From Incurvaria masculella (lineage: Eukaryota > Arthropoda > Insecta > Lepidoptera > Incurvariidae): 64,000 nucleotides of DNA. The DNA lies in NCBI GenBank assembly GCA_946894095.1, contig OX335651.1, forward strand, positions 19,366,501-19,430,500, read 5' to 3'. This document shows positions 11,861 through 24,800 of the stretch, piece after piece. Position 1 is the stretch's first letter. Each line of letters begins with the position of its first letter. Made by a program: the position numbers and the translations under genes. The notes under the pieces were generated by a model. That model was not told where the DNA came from, made no database searches, and saw nothing but the letters and a program-made list of their open reading frames with translations.

Positions 11861-12218
11861 TGCACTTAACTGTATGGAAAAGTGTATACGTGCACAGGGT
11901 GAATATTTGGAGAAGTTCTCTCCATAATATGGAGAAGTGTCCAGCATAATCAAAACCACTTTGCATGAACGAAACATTTGCTTCTAATCTTTCAGATCGT
12001 AAGTTACCCATGATCGGTGTCAAAGTTTTTCCTTTCATGCGTGAACATGTGACGCAGTTATGTACTACTTGCCTGGCCAAGTTTCGAGTTCCGAGCACCC
12101 ACCACTTTTCACGCTTGGAATATACTAAAAACTGTGGTCCTGCATGTATCAACCGTTTATATGTGTTCTTAGATTTACACCGTCGCTGTAAATAATGTTT
12201 TGAATACTTACGGTTCAA
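11838..12218 (-). pseudogene. BEL/Pao retrotransposon integrase fragment
   Basis: Reads HAGPQFLVYSKREKWWVLGT, RNLARQVVHNCVTCSRMKGK and FDYAGHF: the HHCC zinc-binding region followed by the first catalytic Asp. Truncated by the mariner insertion. Confidence 0.8.
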
Positions 12219-12229
12219 AACATCAACCG

Positions 12230-15200
12230 TTTATGTTCATATTCACACAATAACCGAGTAAAAAGATGCTTACCCCACAATACCACGGGAGGTTTTTTTC
12301 TCAAAACTAAATACTGTTCAGTTACTTAATCTACAACCAACACGAATACCATTATGATCAAAAAATGTATTTAGACCAACAATTTTATTTTAAAGTTTAC
12401 GTAAATGGTAAGTTATTCTTCGGAGTATGATACTCACGAGGAAACGATTCTCGTTGCACTAAGCTCGTCGACATGATAAACGAGTGATTGAGCTCAACCG
12501 TGATTAGGAAACCAGTTCTGCAGTCTCGGCTGTTACCGCCTGCGGTTGCGGACGCTCGTGCGTTATCTAATAATTTTAATAACTATGCGTACAACATAAC
12601 GAATAAATAATGAGTAACGCTCAAACTCAAGTAATTGACACTTTTGCATTGAAAATAAGTTAACTTTTGCAGATTTAACTTCCGGAAAATCCATGTACTT
12701 CGCATCTTCTCTGTTGTTTGACCAATTAACCGTAGGCCCTCTTAGATGTATAGGACCGCACCACTACTGATTAATTGTTATCACACTGACACCGACACTA
12801 CCGCCTCTCGTAATACGATTAGATTTTGTACAAATGTTTTGGGGAGTGCGGAGACATACGGAGACACCCCTGTACGATCGTGGCGTCGGTCCAAGTACTG
12901 AATCTCGTTTTGAAATCTTAGTAGTGATGTTATACCTCACTTATCGCGACCCACAAGCGTCCGCGCCCAGCAGAACTTAGGCTTCCGTACCGTCGTTGCC
13001 GCCCCTGCTACGTTAGGAACGCAAAGTTCGCAAAGGACCTCAAGGCAATTATTGAGCCACTGGACGACTTCATCGGCTCATTTGCAGTTCTTGCACATAC
13101 GGAAACTGAAACAGCTCCGCGCCCGGCAGACGGCAGGAAGAAGTACCCGCGCGACCTCTTCATGGTAGACGAATAATCTGAGGCCAGCAGACTTTGCCAA
13201 GAAGACCTGCACTGAGGAAGACAGAAAAAACGGCCTGAACTAGGCCCTCCCAGCAAACTTCCTCTAGCAGGCAGCATATGCAACTGCGACCAACAGGTTA
13301 AAAGCCAAATCCCGTTTCCCCCACTCGCTTAGGCGGACGTAAGAAAACAACGAGAGTTGGACCGGCAGACATTTCTGTGATGCGAAGCAACAAGCAAGCG
13401 ATAACAGGCGATAGTGAGACCTTTAGCAATACAGTTATTGTTAAGAGGATAATGAGTTGGTAAGGTTCCACATTCGTCCATCCATAGAACATTATTTGAG
13501 CACCCCACGCTTTTAAAATAACATTATTTTTGTTTTTGCTATTTTTTTTGTGTACCATTATTTTAAACCCTCTGAAAACTTATTGATTTGTATCAAGCTT
13601 GTTGCCTGTATATTTCTGTTGGAATGATATCTTATATTTTTTTCTTTTTGGTTTCATCTGCTTTAAAAGTGTTTTTTTTTAGTTTATTTTTTCTGTATGT
13701 AATATCTTTCGAAAAACATACTGACATGATCACGGAATATTGAGAACATGACCGACATTACGAGTCTCATCGTCAATTGCAGTGCCACTTTAATTGAGCT
13801 TCTCAAATGAAATGGTTTAGAAACTGAGAAATATATGTTTCCAATAATATCTGTAATTTTATCTGTGGTACTAGGTTGATTTAATCTATTATAAATTATC
13901 GATTCTAAATTTAGGTTTAGGCAACAAAACAAACGAGAACATTTATAGTGCTATGCATGATTTTAACAAGCATGTAAATATGGTTTATCAAAGTATTTAT
14001 TTATGTATAACTGTGCATGTTAAAGCTTTCATACAAAGCCATCAATAAATCCCCGTCTATAAAAAAAACAAATAACTTGATGTTTTCCATATTTTATATT
14101 AATAATATGTAAATAAATAATTTTAACATATTTGTATTTAATCTCATTTTACCGTTATTTACTTACTTTTCGTTGTGGGTCCATCGCGGCTTTGGCATAA
14201 TTTTCGGGACCCATCTTGTTGTTTCCCACAGTATGGTATAGAATTGATGTCAATTGTCCAACACTCCAAAAACTGGTTGATTGTACTAGTTGTGTTACAT
14301 TATGCTAAATGTTATCATTCTGGCTTAAGGTGGGCCTTCCTGCTCAACTCCCCATACAAACGTGGAAATAAGTTCATGGGCCCATTTCTTCTCGGAAATC
14401 CAAATTTATACTCAAAACAGCTTTCTTTGACCAAACTAGATGATTGATGATCGTTGGAATTGTAAAATTGTATATGGTTTATAAATTATAAGGTCCGAAA
14501 TTTCGACATTTTCGCGCGTTTTAAGCAATAAGTTTGGTCGTGGATTACTCAATGATAAAACAAATTAATCTAATCTAGCTTGTTCCATGAGAATTTAGTT
14601 CTTGTTTTATTAATTTTTAAAGTTGTACAAAGCTGTGAGTCGTTTTGTAATATATATATATTTTTGTAAATTTAACCAAATCAAACGCTACGCGCATTGT
14701 TTGCTTTGTGGACGTGTTGCATCCTCCTCATCACAGCGCAGAGCGGAAAAGAACGATTTTGTGTTGTGCCCGCGAATGAGTTAGCACCGTCGGGAATGGC
14801 CACCTTAATTCCGTTTTCTTTAAATGCTTTTGACTGCTCCAACTTTTACATTTCAGTCTAGCAATTATTTGTTTTAACATCTTTTGGTTTGTTCAAATAA
14901 TTTGGGTAAATCAACGGGTGGACAAAACAAAGTGATCGTTGCTCATTCGCTGTACACTTCCCCTTATTTCGGGACGAAACAATGACTTGTAATTCTTTTC
15001 ATGTTCATGTTTTTAAACATATTCCTTGCCTCCTTTTTAACCGACTTCGAAAAAAAGGAGGTTCTCAATTCGTCGGAATCTTTTTTTTTTATTATTGTTT
15101 CCAAAATAATAATTAAATGCTCTGAAATTTGGAGGCTTAAAAAATGCATACTTAACGCTGAGTGGTTTTCTTTAAATAAATATAAATAAGAACTCTTTAT

Positions 15201-15340
15201 GCACCATATATTTGACCTTCATAGTTTTATTCACTCTTCTAGCACTTAGTTAATGAAACGCCGTTGTGACTAATTATTTCGGGAGGTCCCGAAACGTTTT
15301 GGCCACGATTAGTTAAATTGCTGAACCTGGGTTATCAGGT
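12230..15340. other. Intergenic, no gene recognised
   Basis: AT-rich except about 12960-13330, where broken frames such as LGPPSKLPLAGSICNCDQQV look like decayed mobile-element coding sequence of a kind I cannot name. 15028-15072 is a fragment of the AACCGACTTC foldback family. Confidence 0.5.
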
Positions 15341-15348
15341 TAGATAAC

Positions 15349-15612
15349 AACCCTCTCATTTTAAATATGTTGGTCTGACTGCGCCAAGTGGTTGCGTTAA
15401 CTAGATTATCTGTAAAAAACATATTTTGGTTTGTACATGCTGATGAATATACTGACTGTCTGTGATGAAAAATTCCAAATCAACAAAAATATTGATACCT
15501 ATTGATTAAACAATATTAATTAAACACCAGTCCGTGTTGTAATTCAATATTTAATAAGCTAACACTTGGCGCAGGCAGACCGACATATTTGCTTAAGAGG
15601 GTTGGCCTTTAT
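15349..15612. repeat. Degenerate inverted-repeat element (MITE)
   Basis: ACCCTCTCATTTTAAATATG and CTGCGCCAAGTGG on the left mirror CACTTGGCGCAGGCAG and CATATTTGCTTAAGAGGGTT on the right. About 50-bp arms, 264 bp overall. Confidence 0.6.
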
Positions 15613-15735
15613 CCTGTGAACCCAGTTTCAGACACTTACGTTATCGTTACCATTGTCACAAACTCCTCCAAATACAACGAACATATATGATGCAACGCAA
15701 AAATGTGCTTAAACGTTTGTGCTTTAATGTGTTTT

Positions 15736-15812
15736 TTACGTTCGGAATTTCTTCAAATTTTCTTTGAATCCTGAGATCTCCATATTTGAACGCTGCTCTT
15801 CAGTGCAGTATT
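15736..15812 (-). CDS. Gene 1 exon 12 (C-terminus and stop)
   Basis: 77 bp after acceptor TTTATTTCAG, reading [20 protein letters not shown] and ending FRT then TAA. Too short to be called as an ORF; found by matching gene 2 exon 12 in length, phase and the YCTEEQ motif. Confidence 0.82.
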
Positions 15813-18800
15813 CTGAAATAAAGCAAACAAATTAAAGGTACTTAATAATGCTCATAAAGGCTGCCATTTGTGCCGCTGGATTGTGGTATATTAGGCTAAT
15901 ATCAGCCTAGTGTGGTATAAGCCATCCATGTCAGGTTCCATAAATAAAAAGTATTTCAATAATTTTTTTTCTTATTTTAATTTATTTACTTATAGGATCG
16001 GTATTTTACCACAAAGTACAACCTTTATTCTTTAGCTAGGATCCTTCAAACTTGGTACGTGGGTGGCCGGCATTGATTTTGCAGCTCTCGTTAGCCTTAA
16101 ACATTAAGGGCCGAGTGCACGAAAGGACAAAAAATCAAAATGATCGTCAACGTATGATCAAACACGTTACTTTGTATGGACAGTATGGAACGAACTCCAT
16201 CCGGTTCACTAAAAGTGACGTGTTGGAACATTGATTAACTCGGTCGTCTCTTCGTGCAATCGGGGCTAAATGTTATCTTTTAACAGTTTTTTTAAATGTT
16301 TGCAATAACTGTTTTCCTTCACTTTCCCTAACAGTGTATAAACTGTTTCTAGCTTTATTATTTTTCCATTATTACTTACTTCTTATATTCGGTTTAAAGG
16401 TACTCTCCAATCTGTTAAAATGACTTTTCCTTTTGAAACTGGACAGTTGCACGCCTAATTTGTAGTCAGCAGTAATGTTCAATCAGTACAGATAACCGAT
16501 CTGATCTGCCACACGTCTGCCACCGAGCGATACTATTAATTGCTAATACATAGATACTAATACAATCGGTTAAAATAACTGTTTAATTCTAACTGTTTTG
16601 GCTCATTATTAGATACTCACCGTAATACATCATCAGCCTCAGTGGCCCAGTGGCGCGACACTTCGGCGATCGCTCTCCGAAGTTAAGCAACGCTGGGTCC
16701 GGTCTGGTCTTGGATGGGTGACCATTCGACCGTTGAGAGAGGCTGGCCGTGGTTCGGATTCCACGTTAAGCTGTAGGTCCCCTTCCTTACTTACTAGGTG
16801 GTAGGGTTTATCCCGCCCGGGTTGGTACCATCGCATTGGATGAACGATGGTCGAAGCGGCAATGAAAATTGTCCGTGTTTTCCATCCAGTTCAATGTAGC
16901 CGTGCAATATAAGGAAGGTCCTGGCATGGCACCTAGTTCCCATGTGGTGTGTTGGGCTAATACCATGACAGAACTTGTGGTATTAGCCATCCATGTCCAG
17001 TCACATAAAAAAAAAAAAAAACATTAATAGTAATGAGAACTACTTTACCATAAAAGACTGAATTTTCCTGACTGACTTCTCCTCATCAAGCAAGTCATTA
17101 ATAACTCACGGATTTCGCTGGCCTCCCAGCCAATGAACTCTCCGTTTTTCTCGTTCTCTTTCTCGAGCCACTGCTGCAGCGGCTGGAAGTATTCCAGGAC
17201 GCCACTAGCGTCCATGTTGCGCTGCCCCGTCAGCGCTTCCATCGCGTCGGGCCACGGCTTGGAAGAACCGAGTTGAAGCATGTTACTGGTGAAAAGATAC
17301 GCTTTCAATGCGAGGCAATATTGAATGTGTGTAACCACAAAGTTAAATATAGGGCCAAAATCTTAAAATATGTTAGAAACTGTGTTTTAAGTGTGTAATA
17401 TTTAACTGCCGTATAAGACTTTGTCCAAAGATTGAAAGTTGCCCAGCGAGCAATGGAGCGAACCATACTGGGAATATCGCTACGGGATATGGTGCGTAAC
17501 GAGGCAATCCGCAGACGTACCAAAGTAGTTGATATTGGTCACCGTGTGGCTAAGCTCAAGTGACAGTGGTCAGGTCACGTCAGCCGAAGAGATAACGACC
17601 GTTGGAGTAACCGTGTCCTAAACTGGTGGCCGTGGACAGACAAACGGACTGACTGACTGACTGCATAAAATTTCCGATGGCTTGAACAAATCAGAACAGC
17701 GCGACGAAGAATACGCCCTACTACTCTTGTCTGTTTTCATTTGTTATCCAGATACTAATGTACAAGGAACAAACACTTGAGCAAATAAATAAAAACGTTT
17801 TGAAATCGGAATAAGCGAAGATGGTTTGTATCGGCCAAAGTAGAGAGTCAGCTTACATACCCTAGAGCAGTTCCAGCAGCACCGCTCCGGTAGATATCGC
17901 AGGCTGACAGCTTGGCCGAGGACTGTCCCCCGTACTCGCCAGCCAGCTCACAGAGCGAGCGATGGAATTGGAATTGAATGATAAAAGATATGTAGTACCT
18001 GTAAAAATACCACGCAATCACTAAACAATGATAATCTTAAACTCCTTACTTCCTTTTAGGGTCCGTACCTGAAAGAGGTGAAATGAAACCTAATGCTGTG
18101 ACTCGGAATCTGCTTATCGAATCGCAAGGTGTGGCGCCACTTAACTGGGCTACCGAGGCTGACGTACCAGACGTATCTAAACGATTAACTCAATGGTAAG
18201 TACCCATTTCAATTTCTCGTTTTTTCCCTTTTTCTAAGGTACGGAGATCTGCGATCTTCGTTGCTATTATTAACCAAAGAACTTTACATTTTATCTAGTT
18301 CAACGACTTAAAACTAAAATAATAATTAAAACAAAAAAGTAAGGTTAAACTAAACAAAATAATTCATCCAGACCGGCTGATTCCGCCACAGTCCCTAATA
18401 GGCTGGCTGAATTGCCTCTTTGAATTTCGAATCGTTCAAAGATCCATACCTCGCGTATTCGACATCCGCGGAGACGTGATACTTGGCGGCAGCATCGAAG
18501 TCCTCTTCGGTCCTTTGAACCGGAGGCTCGACGCCCTGGAGAGCCTCCCGCAACGTCCAGAAGTGACAGTTGTAGTCGGTGGGCGGCGTAGTGCCCCGGA
18601 ATACACCGTACCGAAATAGATCCAGCATGTAAGCGAATGGAAGGAACACTATCTTGTCTAGGCCCTGGAATAAAAAATAACGTAGATATACGTAATAACG
18701 TAGCAAGATGTAAATGCACCAAAATGCAGCAAGATGTAGGTACTAATGCTTGTAAGATATTTCTAGTAGCGAATCGTTTGATGTTTCATTATTGATTTTA

Positions 18801-21800
18801 TTTACAGTTTGATTCGCACCTGTCATTGGTTAGAAACAATTACCTTCACTCCTATAATTCGTCTAATTTTTATCGACCGCTTGATATTGTAAGTCTGGCG
18901 ACTAATAACATTTTTAAACTATGACACATTGTGAAAAATAAGATTAAAAAACAAGAGACTGTTTATACGACCCTTAGTCGAGAACTTTTTTTATCAAGTG
19001 CTTTTTAATGGGGATGCATTCATCAAAATACGTTTTAACCCTAAGTAAATAAGTTGAGCAAATAAATTGGAGTCACAATGCGTCTTTACATCGCCAGTGA
19101 GCTTCTTGGCGTTATCATGCGTGTATACGTCGCGACACCTCTGGCCAAAAATGCGCCCCAAAAGTACCCAATCGTGCAAGAATTACACTTAAAGAAGTCA
19201 AAAATAAAGACAGAATATTATAACACAGGTAAGTAAAGTAGTAACTTGTCGCATTCAGCTATATTTTCTGATAATAGCCTAAGTTGAAAATTCGCTCGCC
19301 GCCATTCGAACGTGGGTTACTCTTAACCTCATAGTAACAATAAAGATTGTTTCTATTGAAATATGGTTTATAAGTCCTTACATTTTTTTGTATGAAACCT
19401 GACATGGATGGGACTTATATGCACCACACGACTTGCATCACGATATTGTCCCTATACCTACACCAAATTCCCGAAAGAATAAGGTGCCATGCCAGAACCT
19501 TCCCTTTATGAGCATTATCACATATATTTTTAATACTAATAAATTAAATTAAGATCAATAATATCTTACCATTTTATACAATTGATTAATTTCAGTCTCA
19601 TCGTCGTCTTCACCTTCTTCTAGCAACCCGACCACCCTCAGGTGCTTTGGAGTTGAGACTGATAAGGCGATCACATCACCGACCGCCTCATGAAATCCTA
19701 ATAATAAAAAAATGCATGAACTTAGTCTAAAAGCCACAGAGATACAATATTTATTTACTAGATCGGGGTTGGATAGTTTTTATACACGGTATGTAGCTAA
19801 CAGTGTTTTGTGACAAAATAAAAAATACACCCTCTCCATGCATTTCTGATGATAATTAACATCTCTGTTTATAAATAAGTTATAGAACATCGATGTTTTT
19901 ACGTATACATAATCATCGTCTTTGAGTTAACGGTATCGTTCCTTAATCTAAGGACTATTCAATCAATTACGAAACACATATTACAATGAAATATTTTTTT
20001 TTTAAATGTGTGGTGTGAGTTTATTTTTGATTATAATATAATAATTTTGTTTGAAGAAATAAAAAAGGTTGAAAGATGAACGAAACATAATGTAATACAT
20101 AATTCATTGAAGTTGTAGTAATTAACGAACAAAAATTAAGTATAAAGTAACCTGGATTAGCGCCTGCTCTAAAGATTTGTGGCTGGTCCCGATACTGCAA
20201 ATAGTATTGGATATGTCCCATCTCGTGATGTGTCGTTTGAAAGAAACTTCCCGTTATCGAAGTGCATTGTTTTATCCTGCAATTTTACGGCAAGATATTA
20301 CAAATATAATTCAGAGACCTTTCTGTTAGAACTAAGCATCAAATAATAAGCTTTGGTGCGAAGATTGGGCAAAACATCCGTTCAAATAATAATAAAGCAA
20401 CGTTATAACTGTGAAAATGCTTTAGATATTAACAAACAACACAAAAATATTCACGTAATATTATACACGTATACACGTAATATTTACCAATGTGGGGGAT
20501 GTTTTTATTTCTTATGGTATATGGCTATATTATTATGCAGTACTATTAAATATTCACCTTTACCAAGGTATCGTGAAAACCATTTCCCAACAATATTTCT
20601 TTGTATTTAGCTTCGTCTAGCATGGCATTTGTATTATCTACTTAAAATCAATATTGTTACATGTGTGTCTGGTTGTGTTGCTGCCATCGGTAAATGTAAA
20701 CCCTGCTATAAATTAATAACGAAAGTAGTAAAATACCTGAAGTCTTCTCCGTCAAAGAAGTCCCAAGCCGATGCATGGCAGACCATGTCACGTCCATCGT
20801 TTGGTCTCTCAATGATCGACCTCTGCCAGAAAAGGTCAGGCATTGCTGTCAGGTTCAACGATTGGAAGAACTCGTCGGACATTTGGAACATCTTCAGGGC
20901 TGTGAAGTTCTAGAAATAAAAAGGCATGTTATGCGACTTTAAATTATAGGTGTAAATTGTATTCTACATTTACTTATCATTTGCACAATTTCGTGCGTTC
21001 GAACGCTTTGTTCGCATGTGCGCGAATCAAGAATCAGTTTTTTGTTCAATAAATGGAACACTAACTTAATTGGTACTTATCTTGGCGCAATTATGAAACT
21101 AAAATAAAAAATAAGTTTAAAAAACTGTAACCTGACTATGAAATGTTCAGAAACAGTGATGAAACAGAAATGTTCCAGTAGGTGCCACAGATTATGTAGG
21201 TAAGAACTGTTTGATATCATCGTTTTATTGATTTTATCAAACAGCACCTACTTCGTTTCTTACTCTTTACTAGTAGTAGTTGGGTTACAGTTTTTTCCGT
21301 GCCTTTGTTACCCGGTTAAATCGATTGACACCTTATTCATCAAAATCGGATAAATAATTTAAGAGCTACGGTGGAACATACGTAAACAGAAATACATACA
21401 ACATATCCACAGTGATTATTTATTATTTCAGAAGTCAAGAAACGAATAAACTATTTGTCGCTTTTGTTTATTGACTAAAAAAATAGTATCTATTATCCAA
21501 ATCTCATTTCACCAAATGTTTGAGTTAGATCTATTTATTGACCTCAAAGGCTCCAAAATGTTGGGTCCGCTGCAAGACTTCTTTCGTTCAACTACTACGC
21601 AGTAAATAATCTAACTTAAAAAAACTTAACCAAAAGCTAAAGGTAGCAACGTGAAAAAAAAAACTACAGTAGCTAAGCGCCAAACGTATATAAACATCCC
21701 GCGTATAAATAAAAAAAAAATTAACAAAAAAAATAACCGACTTCAAAGAAAAAGCACTAAAAAGTAAAAAATAATTTTCATTTTTGTAGTTACGATTTCT

Positions 21801-24800
21801 GTTATTTTTGAGTCGGCGTCAGCCGAGCACGCGCTGCGCCAATCAAGAGAACCTAACCTAACCTAACCTAACCTAACCTAACCTAACCTTGGCTGACACC
21901 GACTCAAAAAATAACAGAAATCGTAACTACAAAAATGAATTTTTTTTCCTTTTTAGTGCTTTTTCTTTGAAGTCGGTTATTTTTTTTTTTGTTAAATTTT
22001 TTTTATTTGTTTATTTTTAGTGAGTCTGAAGTAAACTTACTAATTTGTACACGTCCTTTCCAATAAAAAAAAAATTACCGAAATCGGTTGGCGTTATATT
22101 GAGTTATTCGTCCATTTGTCGCGCACATCTTAATACAAATTTAAGATTTTTATGATTTTCTCATGGATATCATTGTCAGAACTTAACCAAATTAAAATGG
22201 CACCGCTTGGAAAGCACTAGCTATCATTTAAAAAAATAATCATCAAAATCGGTTCACCCAGGCAAAAGTTATGAGGTAACAAACATAAAAAAAAAAAACA
22301 AAAAAAAAACATACAGACGAATTGATAACCTCCTCCTTTTTTTGAAGTCGGTTAAAAATGGCTCTTGTGACAGGGGCATAGAATACACGCGTGAGCTTAG
22401 AGGCACATTTAAGTTTGTAACTGTGCTCCTGAATCCATACAACTAATTAATAATATCTTCAGGTAAATACCCAAAACTTTGATGTAAAAAATGAGACCAC
22501 TACACTGAGACTTGATTTAATCACACGCCCCGTTTGTTGTCTTAGGAAATGGTAGGGTTGATCTCTTAAATTGGTAAGGTCGGTATAGAGCTGGTCTTCA
22601 TTGTGTCCTCATGGTTTTTATTCCACTGCACTTACTCTCTGCCCTCGTAGCCTATTATGAATGTTCTATGCATACCTGTGCGATAAGAGCGCTGGTAATA
22701 TCGATCTCTGGTTTGTCCGGGAAAGGCGATGTAAATTTTTCTACATTTGACCACGTTTGAGCCCAAATGTTACCTGAAACATTCATAATTAATTCTCTTT
22801 GTTAGTTTTTTTTCAATTCTTTTAGTTTTAGATGACACATTCCTTTTACATTTTTTTGTACTGAGCCAATAATTTTATTTTTTCAATAATATTTTTCAAA
22901 ACCAAACTTCGTGGACAAACCTATCCAATTCCTAAATAACTAGTAACTCTATCTCATCTAGTTTACTTTTGGTGTGCTAACAACATGAAAGAAGGAATGG
23001 TATTAGCCATCCATGTCCAGTTACACAAAAAAATTGGGATAAAAGGGTCAAAGTAGTTCATGCCATGTCATTGTTGCGATTGATAAGATTTAAATAATAT
23101 GGCTCGTCGGTTAATTTTTTTTGTTCAACCCTTGTCTTGTTGAATCCCTATATTTAGGAGAATCACATTTATAATTATTAAGCCTGTTCACAAGAGAGAC
23201 AATGTCGATAGTAGTCAGATCATAGGAAAATAAAAAAAAAATATTGGTGTGTAATCTTTTGTGATTTGACTTCCATATCCCCAATTACGAGCAGACCTTA
23301 ACAGGGCCCAGCGACGTGGCAAGCTAAAAACGCGCCAGACAGATGCTTTTCTACTCTGCCACGGCGATCGTCCGAATTAAAGAGATTGTTTTTCAATTCT
23401 GATAAATGTGCCTTATTACCTAGCAAGTGTGCCGGAATTGGTCCCTTGGCGGACACCACCTCCTCGCCGTATTTGAGCCTCAGAAGTCGGCGCACGTAGG
23501 CGTGTATCTGCTGGTACAGCGGCCGGATCTGCTGCCACAGCGCCTCGAACTGATCTTCTGTGTCATCCTCTTCATACTCGCTCAGCCACCACTCCGCCGC
23601 GTTATCATACCCTATTTGTTTGCATTAGACTTATGAGGGGGTTTTTCGCTGTCTATAAACCTAAAGTTTAATTTAGGATTGGATTGAGAGATAAGAATAC
23701 TGCAAGATTTCAGGTGAAAAGTTTTGGTTAATCTGTAATCAATCGGCGAATTCTCGTCGATCAATGAATACCACTTCATATAATTCTTCCATATAGGTCT
23801 GCATGACAAGCAATTAATGATTTCCTTGGAAAAAAATACACACGTATTTATTATGACGTGATGTATTTAGGATCGGGTTGCAACGATACTAGAAATAGAA
23901 ATAGAAATACCAGTGGTCACTGCACAGAACACAAACCATAAGTCCGTAAAAACTGTGTAAAATCCTAAGCCTGGATTTCATCAATTGCTGATTTATTTTA
24001 ATCGACATTTAAAGGGCATTTATCACTAAAGTGCTTATTATCTTGTACTGGTATCAGTATTGCGAACTGGCCGGGCTGAAAGGCCCTAAATATGTGTCGA
24101 TTAAACTAATCGGCAGTAGGTTAAGGCGCTAGGACTAGCCAACTACTCGCGCCATACAAATGCACTTTATAACAAATGTAATAATATGTAGTGAAACGCT
24201 TCAGCAAATCCAAATAGAAATCCAGACTGATAATGGATTGTTAATATTTTTTTATTCCATCATTTATTTAAATAATAATAAAAATAAAAAAGTTGATTTT
24301 TCTCATTAGAAATCTGAAAGTAATTCGATTTCTAGATATAAGCAAAAACAGCATATATGCATGAACAAAAAATTCCATTTGCTTTTAGATTTCTACATTT
24401 AGTCAAAAAAGTTCGGAAATGGACACCGTTTCCGCAATGTATTTTGTATAGAAAAAGGAAACATACATTAACGAAAATAATTCGATTCCTAGACAAGGAA
24501 TCATATATTATAAGAATGACACTTATAATCGTCAGACTTAGTTAGTTAACTTGGGGTGCCTCGTCTAACTTTGCGATATGGCTAGTACCAAGCCCTTAAA
24601 ACACATACATTCATCAGGATTGAACAATTTGTGGAGGGAAAATCGCTTACTGTAATAGAAAAGAATAATTATTTGGATATCTGAAAAAGATTTTCGTCTA
24701 CCAATAAAGACATCAGCGATGTTTAATCAAACATAATTATGAAAATTAAACTAACCGTTGAGCTTAGCGGCCTCGTTATTAAGGTTGATATACTCAGTGA

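Noticed and set aside
16670..16725. 5S rRNA gene
   Set aside because: Only the internal promoter part matches 5S rRNA, the 5' stem is replaced, and it runs into a SINE body with poly(A). The same arrangement recurs at 37213-37591.
18345..18722. Second protein from the alternative minus frame over exon 9
   Set aside because: Shadow frame of gene 1 exon 9, lacking ACE residues; the true frame is proven by splice phases.
19700..20736. Second alternative exon 7 in gene 1
   Set aside because: I looked for another HEMGH-coding stretch on both sides of exon 7 and found none, so the duplication is specific to gene 2.
21852..21888. Chromosome end / true telomere
   Set aside because: Only seven units, inside a dispersed foldback element and within a gene intron.
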